Of a stretch of 64,000 nucleotides of DNA, positions 1 to 8,060 are shown piece after piece (the first letter of the stretch is position 1; the number at the start of each line of letters is the position of its first letter). The translations under genes and the position numbers were made by a program. The notes under the pieces were generated by a model. It saw only the letters and a list, made by a program, of their open reading frames with translations, was not told the origin of the DNA and searched no databases. The DNA is from Bacteroidota bacterium (lineage in GTDB: Bacteria; Bacteroidota; Bacteroidia; Bacteroidales; JAAUTT01), in contig JAUZOO010000009.1 in assembly GCA_030706405.1 (NCBI GenBank), positions 62,001 to 126,000 of the forward strand, read 5' to 3'.

Positions 1-715
1 CTGCAATGCTGATGCTGTTGCTACCATAACCTTCGGCAATGGTTTGGAAAGCTTTAAATTTTTTCATCTTGGCAAAATGATCCCTGCTGATGGTGTAATA
101 TTCGTCGGCGCCGCTGTCGAACAGCACCATTTCGTTCAGATTATTTCGGAAGGTAACCCAGATGTACGGGTTGCTTTGTTGGTCGAGCGTGAGCGGGGAG
201 GAGGGAACGTTGCGCAACGGTAGTTTATTGCGATCGTCGGTGATAGTTACTGTTTTGTCGAGGGCCGAAATACGGACGATAGATTTGCGAAACAGGTTGC
301 TGCCCAGAATACCATCGACATGAAAGCAGTCGGTAAAAAGATCTTCCTGAACCACTAATGCCGGAATATTCTTAAACGACACATCGCCCAAAGAGATGTC
401 GCCGATGATGACCGTCTGCGCCGAGTCCTTTCGGCCATTGGCATCGGTGAGTATTTTGGTGTCGTAGACCGAAGGGTTTATCTCGTTAAAAAGGTGCCGG
501 AAAATGGCTACCGGAGCTCCGGTATCGAGGATAAAACGGCGTTTTTTCCCGCCAACCTCGGCAGTTACAATAATTTTATTTTTAATAATTTCGTAAGGCA
601 GCTTAATCAAATATCCCGATTTGTTGGCCCCGCCCTGATTCAGGTTGATATTCTGGGCAACAACCTTTGTTTGGCTCAGACATAAAACAATAAGAAAATA
701 CAGAATTTTTCGCAT
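1..715 (-). CDS. Two-lobed retropepsin-like aspartyl protease (3' end outside window)
   Basis: Reading the minus strand from an ATG at 715 gives an open frame that runs off the window edge (238 codons seen). It begins with a signal peptide (hydrophobic residues about 3-20, ending VVA/Q), so the product is exported. Two aspartyl-protease motifs are visible: FILDTGAPVAIF near residue 62 and VLFDSGADE near residue 198. Each lobe therefore supplies one catalytic Asp, as in a single-chain pepsin-like or tandem-retropepsin arrangement. The segment FHVDGILGSNLF between them matches the conserved GxLG block of this fold. Substrate is unknown. The motifs are clear; the assignment as an active protease is family inference. 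Confidence 0.8.
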   Translation of the reverse strand, partial: MRKILYFLIVLCLSQTKVVAQNINLNQGGANKSGYLIKLPYEIIKNKIIVTAEVGGKKRRFILDTGAPVAIFRHLFNEINPSVYDTKILTDANGRKDSAQTVIIGDISLGDVSFKNIPALVVQEDLFTDCFHVDGILGSNLFRKSIVRISALDKTVTITDDRNKLPLRNVPSSPLTLDQQSNPYIWVTFRNNLNEMVLFDSGADEYYTISRDHFAKMKKFKAFQTIAEGYGSNSISIA

Positions 716-905
716 GGTCTTCCTAACGCTAATCATTCCCAAAAATAAGAAATTAAAAGTTTTAACCTTTCGCTTAAACCTATAAGACTGTTTCAAAAAT
801 CTTGTTAATTTAGGACATGGCTAAATGTCAATTTATAACGGACTATCGATTGCCGTGTAGCTTAACATTGATAGCAAATGTTTGTTCAATCTTAAAATTG
901 TAATT

Positions 906-1400
906 ATGAGACGAGATAAGGCTTTAACAAATGAAAGTTTTAATTTTTTGGTAGGTTCGCCCGAATTTCTCAATATTGTTTTAAACAATATTACCAGTTG
1001 TGTTCTTTTTCTCAACGATCAAATGGAACTGCAAGCCTATAACGATGCACTAAAAACAATTTTTTCCAATAAGCAGGACGAAGATCTGTTGTATCGGAGA
1101 TGCGGCGAGGTGATTGGCTGTGCCTATAGTATTGAAGAGGCTAAAGATTGTGGCAAAACGTCGTATTGCAATGGCTGTGAGTTGAGGGTTTCGGCTATCG
1201 AATCGTATTTAAGTGATAAACCGGTATTTAAAAATAATATTGTCCGTCCGTTTTATGATTATAACAATAATAAGGTTTTGAAACATCTGCAGTTTTCTAC
1301 CCGGTTGTTTCGTTTTGAAAAAGAAAAATACATTATGATGATCATAGACGATGTTACCTGTTTGAGAGATTTGTCGAACCCCGATTTAAGCGCAAATTAG
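906..1400 (+). CDS. Small PAS-domain protein with a five-cysteine motif
   Basis: A 164-residue soluble protein if it starts at the ATG at 906; a TTG at 882 would add eight residues. The fold reads as a single PAS domain (residues about 18-150): NNITSCVLFLNDQMELQAYNDAL is a typical PAS start and the C-terminal FEKEKYIMMIIDDVT a typical PAS end strand. Within it sits C66-x5-C72-x9-C82-x5-C88-x2-C91, a cysteine pattern found in a subfamily of bacterial sensor PAS domains and suggesting metal, Fe-S or redox sensing. No output domain is attached, so it must act on a partner or be a free sensor. No adjacent kinase is present. Function is inferred from motif only. Confidence 0.7.
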   Translation: MRRDKALTNESFNFLVGSPEFLNIVLNNITSCVLFLNDQMELQAYNDALKTIFSNKQDEDLLYRRCGEVIGCAYSIEEAKDCGKTSYCNGCELRVSAIESYLSDKPVFKNNIVRPFYDYNNNKVLKHLQFSTRLFRFEKEKYIMMIIDDVTCLRDLSNPDLSAN

Positions 1401-1408
1401 GACGGTGA

Positions 1409-2629
1409 TTAAAAATTCCATTTTAATCGTAAAAAAGTCATGTGAAAATAAGTCGTTTGACTGGTTATTAGCTGACCGGCAAATGACTGCGTTATTAATG
1501 AAAAATCAATGTTATCAGTAACGGAATAAACAAAGGTAGGCCCAACGAAGAAACCTTTCAGTTTAGGGAAATACATAACGGATAGGGAAGCGTTAAACAA
1601 CGGAGTGATGGGATAAGCAATCTGCGTCAGCACCGATACCGGGGTAAATGATAAGTTTTTGGGCGAGAGGTCAGCGTTATATAAACCTTCAAAACTGCTT
1701 ACATCCTGAAATTTGTTTTTGTTGTATAATACCTCAAATTGAAGCGACAACGAATTTTTAAAGACATATTCGCTGCCTACCGATATCGCCCATACTCCGC
1801 TCGTATCTTTAAAATTATTTTTAGGGTGGAAATACGAAGCTTCGCCCCTGAACGATGCTCCGCCTATGTGCCCCGACCATCCGGTGCCAGCCACGTAATC
1901 TTCCGCATTCATAATTCCTCCCAGAAATTGAATATCGAAACCCCATCTGTTGAACCGGTATAAGGCTGCCGAGGTGAGCTTGTGGCGGCTATTTTCCTTT
2001 GCGGCTAGTTCAACAACCGACGTTCCCGACGTATAATATTGCATCCGTACGGCATCGCTGCCGGGTCTTTCAACATAATCGAAATCAAAAAACGAATACG
2101 AGTTAAACAAATCATTAGGGTTCCAGGCGAAGCACTGTCCCCAGTTGATGCGCTGCCGGCCAACGGTAACCTGAAATTTACCCTGTGTGTAATCAATATT
2201 CAGTCGGTCTATTTTTGAATTAAACAGGTATGATTTCCCGGTGGATATATTCTTTGACAGATTGAGCAGTCCGTCGTCTCTGCTAATCATTTCGGTATAC
2301 CCCGGGATTGTTTTTACCGATTCGCCGGAGATGAAGCGGTTGCGGAGTTCAAAACTAAAATTCAGGTTGTTGGCTGTGTTGTGCCATTTAAAATTCAGAC
2401 GATTATGGATAAGATTATCCGACATCCAATCCTCATTAAACTTCTGGAACGAAAATGACTGCATATTGGTAACATAGCCGTTCAGCGACCAGTTTTTAGG
2501 GATTGAGTCTTGGGCTAAAGCCATAGTGGAAATAACAACCAATAAACAAAGAAAGTAGGTACACAATCGTATTGCACGCGTCGCAGACGCGTACCAGCCA
2601 AACCCGAATATGTTTAAAACATTTTTCAT
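1409..2629 (-). CDS. Outer-membrane beta-barrel protein, last gene of the ABC-export operon
   Basis: 406 residues. A hydrophobic stretch (about 22-40, ending ALAQ) is the signal peptide. The rest is rich in alternating aromatic/polar strands and ends in ...LKWNF, the terminal aromatic expected of an outer-membrane barrel. Its ATG overlaps the stop codon of the ABC ATPase gene (ATGA), which fixes the start and shows translational coupling. Sitting last in an operon of LolA-like protein, two permeases and ATPase, it may be the outer-membrane partner of that system. The family cannot be named from sequence alone. Oddity: about 20 residues precede the signal peptide, and part of them is encoded by a perfect inverted repeat. 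Confidence 0.75.
   Translation of the reverse strand: MKNVLNIFGFGWYASATRAIRLCTYFLCLLVVISTMALAQDSIPKNWSLNGYVTNMQSFSFQKFNEDWMSDNLIHNRLNFKWHNTANNLNFSFELRNRFISGESVKTIPGYTEMISRDDGLLNLSKNISTGKSYLFNSKIDRLNIDYTQGKFQVTVGRQRINWGQCFAWNPNDLFNSYSFFDFDYVERPGSDAVRMQYYTSGTSVVELAAKENSRHKLTSAALYRFNRWGFDIQFLGGIMNAEDYVAGTGWSGHIGGASFRGEASYFHPKNNFKDTSGVWAISVGSEYVFKNSLSLQFEVLYNKNKFQDVSSFEGLYNADLSPKNLSFTPVSVLTQIAYPITPLFNASLSVMYFPKLKGFFVGPTFVYSVTDNIDFSLITQSFAGQLITSQTTYFHMTFLRLKWNF
2576..2592. repeat. Inverted repeat ACGCGTC-GCA-GACGCGT inside a leader-peptide coding region
   Basis: Perfect 7-bp arms with a 3-bp loop. It encodes part of the unusual N-terminal extension (the SATR residues) of the outer-membrane protein, upstream of its signal-peptide core. 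A dispersed palindrome inserted in frame would explain the extension. Confidence 0.6.
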
Positions 2630-3309
2630 TTTCTGATGTCGGATACCACGGCGCCGTCCTCGATGGTGATGACGCGTCGGGCTTTGTTTACCACGCGTTG
2701 GTCGTGGGTGGAGAAGATGAAGGTGATATTCTCGTTCCGGTTTAATTTCTCCATGATGTCGAGCAGGTTTTCGGTCGATTTGGAATCGAGGTTGGCTGTA
2801 GGTTCGTCGGCCAGAATAAACTTGGGTTTCGATGCCAAAGCCCGTGCTACGGCTACGCGCTGCTGTTGGCCGCCGGAAAGTTTGTTGGGGCGGCTGTCTA
2901 TTCGGTCGGCAAGACCTACTGCTTCGAGCAGTTCTTTGGTCCGCTTATCGCGTTCGTTTTTGTTTTTGCCTTGCAGATGCATGATGAATTCTACGTTTTC
3001 TCTGGCCGTAAATACCGGAATGAGGTTATACGCCTGAAACACGAAGCCAATGTTTTTCATCCGAAAGTCGGTGCGCTGCCGTCCGCCAAGCTTGTTGATG
3101 GTTACGCCGTCGATAACCACATTGCCTTTGGTAGGATCGTCGAGGCCCCCGATGATGTTGAGCAACGTCGTTTTTCCCGAGCCCGAAGGTCCTACAATAG
3201 CCGCAAATTCTCCAACCTCAAAGCTGAGCGTGATGCCGTTTACAGCCCAAACCGGAACTGCTTCCTGATCGTAAACTTTGTGTAAATCGGTAATTTCGAT
3301 GATGTTCAT
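2626..3309 (-). CDS. ABC transporter ATP-binding protein, LolD/MacB type
   Basis: 227 residues, the usual length for stand-alone LolD/MacB-class ATPases. Walker A is GPSGSGKTT, the signature motif is LSGGQQQRVAVARAL, Walker B is FILADEPTANLD, and the switch His is in FSTHD. It lies 55 bp after the neighbouring permease gene and overlaps the outer-membrane protein gene by 4 bp. With two FtsX-like permeases it should power a type VII (mechanotransmission) ABC complex that moves lipoproteins or other envelope substrates rather than importing nutrients. Family assignment is secure; substrate is unknown. Confidence 0.93.
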   Translation of the reverse strand: MNIIEITDLHKVYDQEAVPVWAVNGITLSFEVGEFAAIVGPSGSGKTTLLNIIGGLDDPTKGNVVIDGVTINKLGGRQRTDFRMKNIGFVFQAYNLIPVFTARENVEFIMHLQGKNKNERDKRTKELLEAVGLADRIDSRPNKLSGGQQQRVAVARALASKPKFILADEPTANLDSKSTENLLDIMEKLNRNENITFIFSTHDQRVVNKARRVITIEDGAVVSDIRK

Positions 3310-3312
3310 GTT

Positions 3313-3360
3313 TTTTAGATTTTAGAACTAAGAGCCTAGAGCCAAGAACCAAGAGTTCGT
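3313..3360. repeat. Stuttered purine-rich intergenic repeat
   Basis: The 55-bp gap between permease and ATPase genes is mostly degenerate copies of a 7-8-bp word (AGAACTA, AGAGCCT, AGAGCCA, AGAACCA, AGAG). One of several such stuttered gaps in the window. Confidence 0.6.
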
Positions 3361-3364
3361 AATC

Positions 3365-4582
3365 TCATTCCGTTTGAATGGCTTGTGTCGGGTTTAGTCG
3401 TAGGGCTTTGTATGCCGGGTATAGCGCTGAAATGATTCCCATAAGAACGACCATCACCGAGGTGTAAACCATCGTAAAGGCATCGATTACCGGATATACG
3501 ATTGACGAATACCCAATCTCGGCATAAGCTTCTTTCCAAAAATAAAGGTCGATGCCGTTGCGTGCAAAGTATGTCGAAGCGCCATAGCCCAGCGCAATGC
3601 CCAGCGCTCCGCCGGTGAGCGACAGATAAACGGTTTCGAGCACAATCATGGTAAAAACTTTGATTTTATCCATCCCGATAGCCATGAGCATTCCCAGTTC
3701 GTGAACGCGTTCGAGCACCACCATCAGCATGGTGTTAATAATGCCAAAACACAGCGCAAGCATGATGATGATGATAAAGATGAACATATATTGTCCCATG
3801 GCACTGACCAGATATCCGGCTTCGGGACTAAGTTTTTGCCAGTCTTTTACATCGAGGCGCGGGAACATGGCAGAAATGGTATTCCGGGTTTTTTCGGATA
3901 GTTCGTTGTTGTCGAGAAGAACGGCAATTTCGTGTGCTTCGCCGGGGCCGAGACCTGTAAGTTTTACCAGGTCGGAGTTACGGACAAAGATGGTGGATTC
4001 GTCGAACATGAGGTTGTCGGTACGGAAAATGCCGGCCACGCGAAATGCCCCTGCCACAATGTTTTTGTTCACATCCTGAACGGTGATGACGACCTTATTC
4101 CGCAATCCTATTTTTAGTTTTGTGGCAAGCTTTTCGCCAATAACCACGGGGTTTTTACCTGTTTCTTCCAGAAATTTGCCGTTTATCAGTTTGGAGTTGA
4201 GGTCGGAAACTTTTATCCCGTCTGCGGGATCGATGCCGGTAATCTTAACGCCGGTACTGGTTTCGGCCGATGCAACCATCGAGTTGATGACGATGCGTTT
4301 TCCCGCAGCCATCACATGCGGCAGTTTTTTGATCTTTTTAAGAATGCTGTCGGCATTACTCATGCGGATGGTGAAATCGTTGTTGTCAACAAAACCGGGC
4401 TGATGGATTTGGATGTGCGATAACTCGGTGCGGATTATCACGCGGATACGGTCGTTGACCATGCCGTTGGTAAACGCAATGGTGAAAATACCTGCAAATG
4501 TGCCCAGCGCTACGGCCGTGATGATGACCGCGCTTCGTATTTTGTTACGCCATACATTTTGCCAGGCAAAAGAGGAGATCAT
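3365..4582 (-). CDS. ABC transporter permease, FtsX/MacB family
   Basis: 405 residues. It has one N-terminal membrane helix (about 15-38, SAVIITAVALGTFAGIFTIAF), a large MacB-type periplasmic domain (about 45-270), then three helices at about 275-300, 320-350 and 370-395. This is the MacB/LolC/LolE plan. The C-terminal core VLERVHELGMLMAIGM matches the conserved FtsX coupling region that docks on the ATPase. It pairs with the second permease and the ATPase. Two different permeases point to a LolCDE-like heterodimer rather than a MacB homodimer, but FtsX-family pairs have many roles. Confidence 0.9.
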   Translation of the reverse strand: MISSFAWQNVWRNKIRSAVIITAVALGTFAGIFTIAFTNGMVNDRIRVIIRTELSHIQIHQPGFVDNNDFTIRMSNADSILKKIKKLPHVMAAGKRIVINSMVASAETSTGVKITGIDPADGIKVSDLNSKLINGKFLEETGKNPVVIGEKLATKLKIGLRNKVVITVQDVNKNIVAGAFRVAGIFRTDNLMFDESTIFVRNSDLVKLTGLGPGEAHEIAVLLDNNELSEKTRNTISAMFPRLDVKDWQKLSPEAGYLVSAMGQYMFIFIIIIMLALCFGIINTMLMVVLERVHELGMLMAIGMDKIKVFTMIVLETVYLSLTGGALGIALGYGASTYFARNGIDLYFWKEAYAEIGYSSIVYPVIDAFTMVYTSVMVVLMGIISALYPAYKALRLNPTQAIQTE

Positions 4583-4594
4583 GGTGTGCTGTTT

Positions 4595-4695
4595 TAATTA
4601 CGAATTACTAATTACAGATTACTAATTACATTCGTCATTCGTCATTCGTCATTTGTAATTTGTAATTTGTAATTTGTCATTTGTAATTCTTTAAT
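4595..4695. repeat. Stuttered AT-rich repeat array between permease genes
   Basis: The gap is built of degenerate 7-9-bp words that change along its length: AATTACTAATTACAGATTAC, then three copies of ATTCGTC, then three of ATTTGTA, then ATTTGTC. It lies inside the operon and has no coding potential. Confidence 0.75.
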
Positions 4696-5911
4696 TCCTT
4701 AGCGCTTTAATAATTTTCAACCTGCTGATGATAAACACCGGGTATAGCCCGATAATCAGTGTGAAGATGAATACCGTTAGCGCCTGGTTATAAAATACCG
4801 ATGGCATTATGGAGAATGAGAGGTATGGGTCGAAACCCATTTCCAGCATCATTTCTCCGGCCTGTCCGGTCATTAGTATAGGATGAAACATAAAATACCA
4901 GATTACCGGTATGCTGGCTACAATACCGGCTATAACGCCCACCATGCCAATAAAAATCGTTTCGAACACAAGCACACTGGCCAGCTTGCTTTTCTGCATC
5001 CCAATGGCAACGAGCACTCCCATCTCTTTTTTTCGCTCTGCAACCATCATCATAATAGTGCCCAAAATGCCAAACCCGATGATAACGTACAAAATTCCTT
5101 TGGTGATGACGCCCTGCGCACGGTCGCTTTCAATCTGTTTCAGAAGTATGCGGTTCATCTCCTGCCAGTCCATCACCTCAAAATCTTTGCCCAGTGATTT
5201 TTTTAGGCTTTGAAACACCGGTGGCACGGCATCCTTATCCGTAACCATAATCACCACCGAGGTTAACCTGCCCGATGCAGAAAAAAGTTCCTGGCATTGG
5301 GCTACCAGCATGTAAACCACGGTGCGGTCGAGCTCGGGCGAAGGCTGTTTTACGATTCCCCGTACAGGGTATTTGCCCGCTGCGCTGCTGCCATGAAATC
5401 CCTGTCCGATAAGCACCAGCGTGTCGCCCACGTTCAGTTTCATGAAACCGGCCAGGCCGCTGCCAATCACCACGCCGTTGTCGTTTGGGCGGAGATAGTT
5501 TCCATAAATGATTTTTTTCGAAATGCGGGTAATGCTGTCCTCCTTCTGCGGGTCGATACCCAGTACCAGCACGCCTTTGGTGATTTCTTCGGACGAGGCC
5601 AGGGCAAAGTTCTCCAGTCGTGGGGTGAGCATCGTAACCCCTGACGTTTGCCGGATTGTCCGTTCGACTTCGGGCGTATAAACAAGCGTGTTATTGATGA
5701 CTTTATCGTCCCAATAGCCGGCTTTGTGAATTTGAATGTATCCCGAATAAAAATTGACCACCGTTTTGATGTACTGCTCGTACGATCCTTCCTGCATCGA
5801 CGTCATAAACGCCGACAACACCACCCCGAAAAATATCGAAGCCGTGGTAATCAGCGTGCGGCGTTTGTTTCGCCAGATATTTCGCCATGCAAGGGAGATA
5901 TGTTCGAACAT
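4691..5911 (-). CDS. ABC transporter permease, FtsX/MacB family (second subunit)
   Basis: 406 residues with the same plan as its neighbour: membrane helix at about 20-40 (TLITTASIFFGVVLSAFM), periplasmic MacB-like domain, and three helices in the last third, with the docking segment MVAERKKEMGVLVAIGMQKSKL. The two permeases are paralogues, not copies. It stands second in the operon, after the LolA-like gene and the GC-rich palindromic element. A heterodimeric permease next to a LolA-like periplasmic protein suggests lipoprotein or lipid trafficking in the envelope. This is inference from context. Confidence 0.9.
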   Translation of the reverse strand: MFEHISLAWRNIWRNKRRTLITTASIFFGVVLSAFMTSMQEGSYEQYIKTVVNFYSGYIQIHKAGYWDDKVINNTLVYTPEVERTIRQTSGVTMLTPRLENFALASSEEITKGVLVLGIDPQKEDSITRISKKIIYGNYLRPNDNGVVIGSGLAGFMKLNVGDTLVLIGQGFHGSSAAGKYPVRGIVKQPSPELDRTVVYMLVAQCQELFSASGRLTSVVIMVTDKDAVPPVFQSLKKSLGKDFEVMDWQEMNRILLKQIESDRAQGVITKGILYVIIGFGILGTIMMMVAERKKEMGVLVAIGMQKSKLASVLVFETIFIGMVGVIAGIVASIPVIWYFMFHPILMTGQAGEMMLEMGFDPYLSFSIMPSVFYNQALTVFIFTLIIGLYPVFIISRLKIIKALRN

Positions 5912-5933
5912 AGTGTTGAGTTATATAAATTTT

Positions 5934-6019
5934 ACCACCCCTAACCCCTCCTAAATTAGGAGGGGAACCTCGCTCCGAAGCCTAATCCCCTTCTTTCCAA
6001 GGAGGGGTAAGGGGTGGTT
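5934..6019. repeat. GC-rich double-hairpin palindromic element
   Basis: Outer arms ACCACCCCTAACCCCTCC (5934-5951) and GGAGGGGTAAGGGGTGGT (6001-6018) are inverted repeats with one mismatch. Inside lie CCCCTCCTAA/AGGAGGGG and a second CCCCTTC.../GGAGGGG stem. The C/G-run composition differs sharply from both flanking genes. It occupies the intergenic gap inside the ABC operon and has the look of a dispersed, MITE-like or REP-like element. Confidence 0.75.
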
Positions 6020-6043
6020 TTCCGCTCGGATGGATTTGTAATC

Positions 6044-6811
6044 CTATTTAATCGTCTTCATATTCTGTTGCGAGAAAAAACTTTCCGCTATAGGTTGGTT
6101 AAAAACCATTTGGTTAATTTCGAGTACCGTTTTGTTTCCTTTTTTGTTAGCCGGAACAATCTCCAGCAGGGTAGGAAGTTCGCGGTCGCCCATGCGCTTA
6201 ATCTGGGAGGCATTCATCGAATTTATGAGGGCCATATCCTCATCAAAATATTCGGCTTTCCACTGGTCGAGGCCTTTAACGGTAATCCAGGTGATGATTT
6301 TGCCCCAGGTTACGGCGGCATCGGGCAGCGGCGTTAGTTCGAGCTTGTAACATTCCATTCCGCGGACGGTTTCGCGGCCCAATAGTTTATGCGTGTAATC
6401 CACCACCAGCGACGATTCCTTCACCAGGTCGTCGTTGGTAAAGTCGGAGCCCATCCAGCTCTGCATCATCATCGAGGGCGGTATCTTAATCATCCGTTCG
6501 ATGGTTGGTACCCAGTTCCACATATCCTTATGGCGTTTGAGGAATACCTGGCCTTTTTCCCTGGCTGGGGCGGTGATGTAGATGAGCGAAAACTCCGTGC
6601 CTTTTGACCATGTTTTAAACGTGATGCTTTTGGTCCAGTCCGGACGGATTACCGAGAGCGTCATGGTGCCGCGGGCAGAGAGGCCCCGGGCTTTTTCGTC
6701 GGCTTTTTTAATGATTTCGGATGCTGTTAAATTTTGGGCGGGCACAGGAACACAGATGCTTCCGTACAGCAGTAAAAAGAGAAACCGTGTTATCATAATT
6801 TTGGGTCTCAT
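6044..6811 (-). CDS. Outer membrane lipoprotein-sorting protein (LolA-like fold), secreted
   Basis: 255 residues from the ATG at 6811; an upstream frame to 6907 exists, but the signal peptide (MITRFLFLLLYGSICVPVPAQ) argues for starts at 6811 or 6796. The mature part has the sequence style of the LolA-like outer-membrane lipoprotein-sorting family: ASEIIKKADEKARG at the N-terminus, a GTEFSLIYITAPAREKGQVFLK strand pair, MWNWVPTIERMIKIPP and a late LEIVPANKKGNKTVLEI. As first gene of the ABC operon it could be the periplasmic carrier that accepts hydrophobic cargo from the FtsX-type complex. Family is supported; cargo is unknown. Confidence 0.8.
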   Translation of the reverse strand: MRPKIMITRFLFLLLYGSICVPVPAQNLTASEIIKKADEKARGLSARGTMTLSVIRPDWTKSITFKTWSKGTEFSLIYITAPAREKGQVFLKRHKDMWNWVPTIERMIKIPPSMMMQSWMGSDFTNDDLVKESSLVVDYTHKLLGRETVRGMECYKLELTPLPDAAVTWGKIITWITVKGLDQWKAEYFDEDMALINSMNASQIKRMGDRELPTLLEIVPANKKGNKTVLEINQMVFNQPIAESFFSQQNMKTIK

Positions 6812-6840
6812 GGCTACAGAGGCTTTATATAAAGTTACGG

Positions 6841-6896
6841 AATAAACCGACAGAATTACAGAATTTAGGCGTTTTGTGCTGTAATTCCGGTTTATT
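6841..6896. repeat. Imperfect inverted repeat in divergent promoter region
   Basis: Left arm AATAAACCGACAGAATTACA(G) at 6841-6861 and right arm CTGTAATTCCGGTTTATT at 6879-6896 pair except for a 3-base ACA bulge. It lies between the divergently transcribed LolA-like and DUF6263-like genes, so it may be a regulatory dyad or a structured 5' leader. Confidence 0.55.
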
Positions 6897-6995
6897 TTGG
6901 TTGCCACGGAATATTTAATTCGTCTATTCCAAATAATTGTTTTATTTTCGGATGCACAAAAATCATAATTTGCAATTATTAAAATAACCTAAACC

Positions 6996-7901
6996 ATGAA
7001 AACAACATTAAAAACCCTTGCAGTACTTATTTCGTTATCGTTAATCAGCCTCGCCACACAAGCCCAGGTGCAGAAGGTATTACGCCTAAACCTTGCCAAA
7101 GGCGCACACTATGAAATGTCGATGCAATCGAACAACATCATCGATACCGAAATGAAAGGCCAGAAAATGAAGATGGATATGAAAATGGGCTTTGCCATAT
7201 CCTATCATGTTGACGATGTTCTCCCTAACAGCAATATGTTAGTTACGTATGGTTATAAATCCATGAAGATGGAAATGAACGGCATGGGCCAGGCAATGAC
7301 TTACGATTCGGATAAACCCGGGAAATCGGATTCCGCGTTTCGGGTACTTGCCGATTTGTTTAAAATGAAACTTAAAATGGAAGTTACCCCGTTGGGCAAA
7401 GTGGTAAAAGTTGAAGGTCTGGAAGAATATCAAAAGATACTTTCTCAAAGCCCTTTAGTTGCTAAATCCCTGAATATGTTCAACAGCGAAGACGCTTTTA
7501 AATCGAACTTTTCACAAACATTTAATTATTTCCCCGAAAATGCCGTTAAGGAAGGGGATAGCTGGAAAGCAGCCTATAAAATGCCCGAACTGATGAACCT
7601 TGACATGGCGTTTAATTTTAAGGTGATGAAAATAAATAAGGAAACCATCGACCTGAATCTTAACGGCGATGTAAACATGAATACCCCTATCGACCAAATG
7701 GGCGTTAGCATGAACATTAGCATGACCGGCACCCAGAAGGGTACTATGGAGATTGGGGCAGACGACGGAATGGTGCGTAACTCTCAAATATCGCAACAAT
7801 TTAATGCGCAAATCAAGTTTAAAAACCCACAATCGGGCGAAGAAATGGTTATCCCTATGGTGGTAAATTCGGTAAGCGACATCAAGACTTTTAAAATATA
7901 A
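6996..7901 (+). CDS. Secreted DUF6263-like protein of unknown function
   Basis: 301 residues with a clear signal peptide (MKTTLKTLAVLISLSLISLATQAQ). The mature part is methionine- and lysine-rich (MKGQKMKMDMKMGFAISYHV) and predicted to be mostly beta strands, with the regular GLEEYQKIL / FNYFPENAVKEGDSW blocks of Bacteroidota proteins labelled DUF6263. No catalytic motif is seen. It is a single-gene unit: divergent from the ABC operon and followed by a strong terminator. A periplasmic ligand- or lipid-binding role is possible, but nothing in the sequence proves it. Confidence 0.65.
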   Translation: MKTTLKTLAVLISLSLISLATQAQVQKVLRLNLAKGAHYEMSMQSNNIIDTEMKGQKMKMDMKMGFAISYHVDDVLPNSNMLVTYGYKSMKMEMNGMGQAMTYDSDKPGKSDSAFRVLADLFKMKLKMEVTPLGKVVKVEGLEEYQKILSQSPLVAKSLNMFNSEDAFKSNFSQTFNYFPENAVKEGDSWKAAYKMPELMNLDMAFNFKVMKINKETIDLNLNGDVNMNTPIDQMGVSMNISMTGTQKGTMEIGADDGMVRNSQISQQFNAQIKFKNPQSGEEMVIPMVVNSVSDIKTFKI

Positions 7902-7920
7902 ACGGTTTGTAGTATCATCA

Positions 7921-7959
7921 AAAAAGGTTTCGTCTTTCTAAAAGGCGAAACCTTTTTTT
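7921..7959 (+). terminator. Rho-independent terminator after the DUF6263-like gene
   Basis: AAAAAGGTTTCG and CGAAACCTTTTTTT form a stem followed by a T run. Confidence 0.85.
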
Positions 7960-8060
7960 GTTTACCTGTTTGCATAAAACAATAATACTTTTATTTTTAC
8001 ATTCACATTTAGGGGGGATGGTTAAGTTAATTTTGTATAACCCTAAAATTGTTATCAATC

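Noticed and set aside
2636-3285. Overlapping plus-strand ORFs across the ABC ATPase gene
   Set aside because: Codon-bias shadows: the minus-strand protein has all ABC motifs while these have no recognisable domain.
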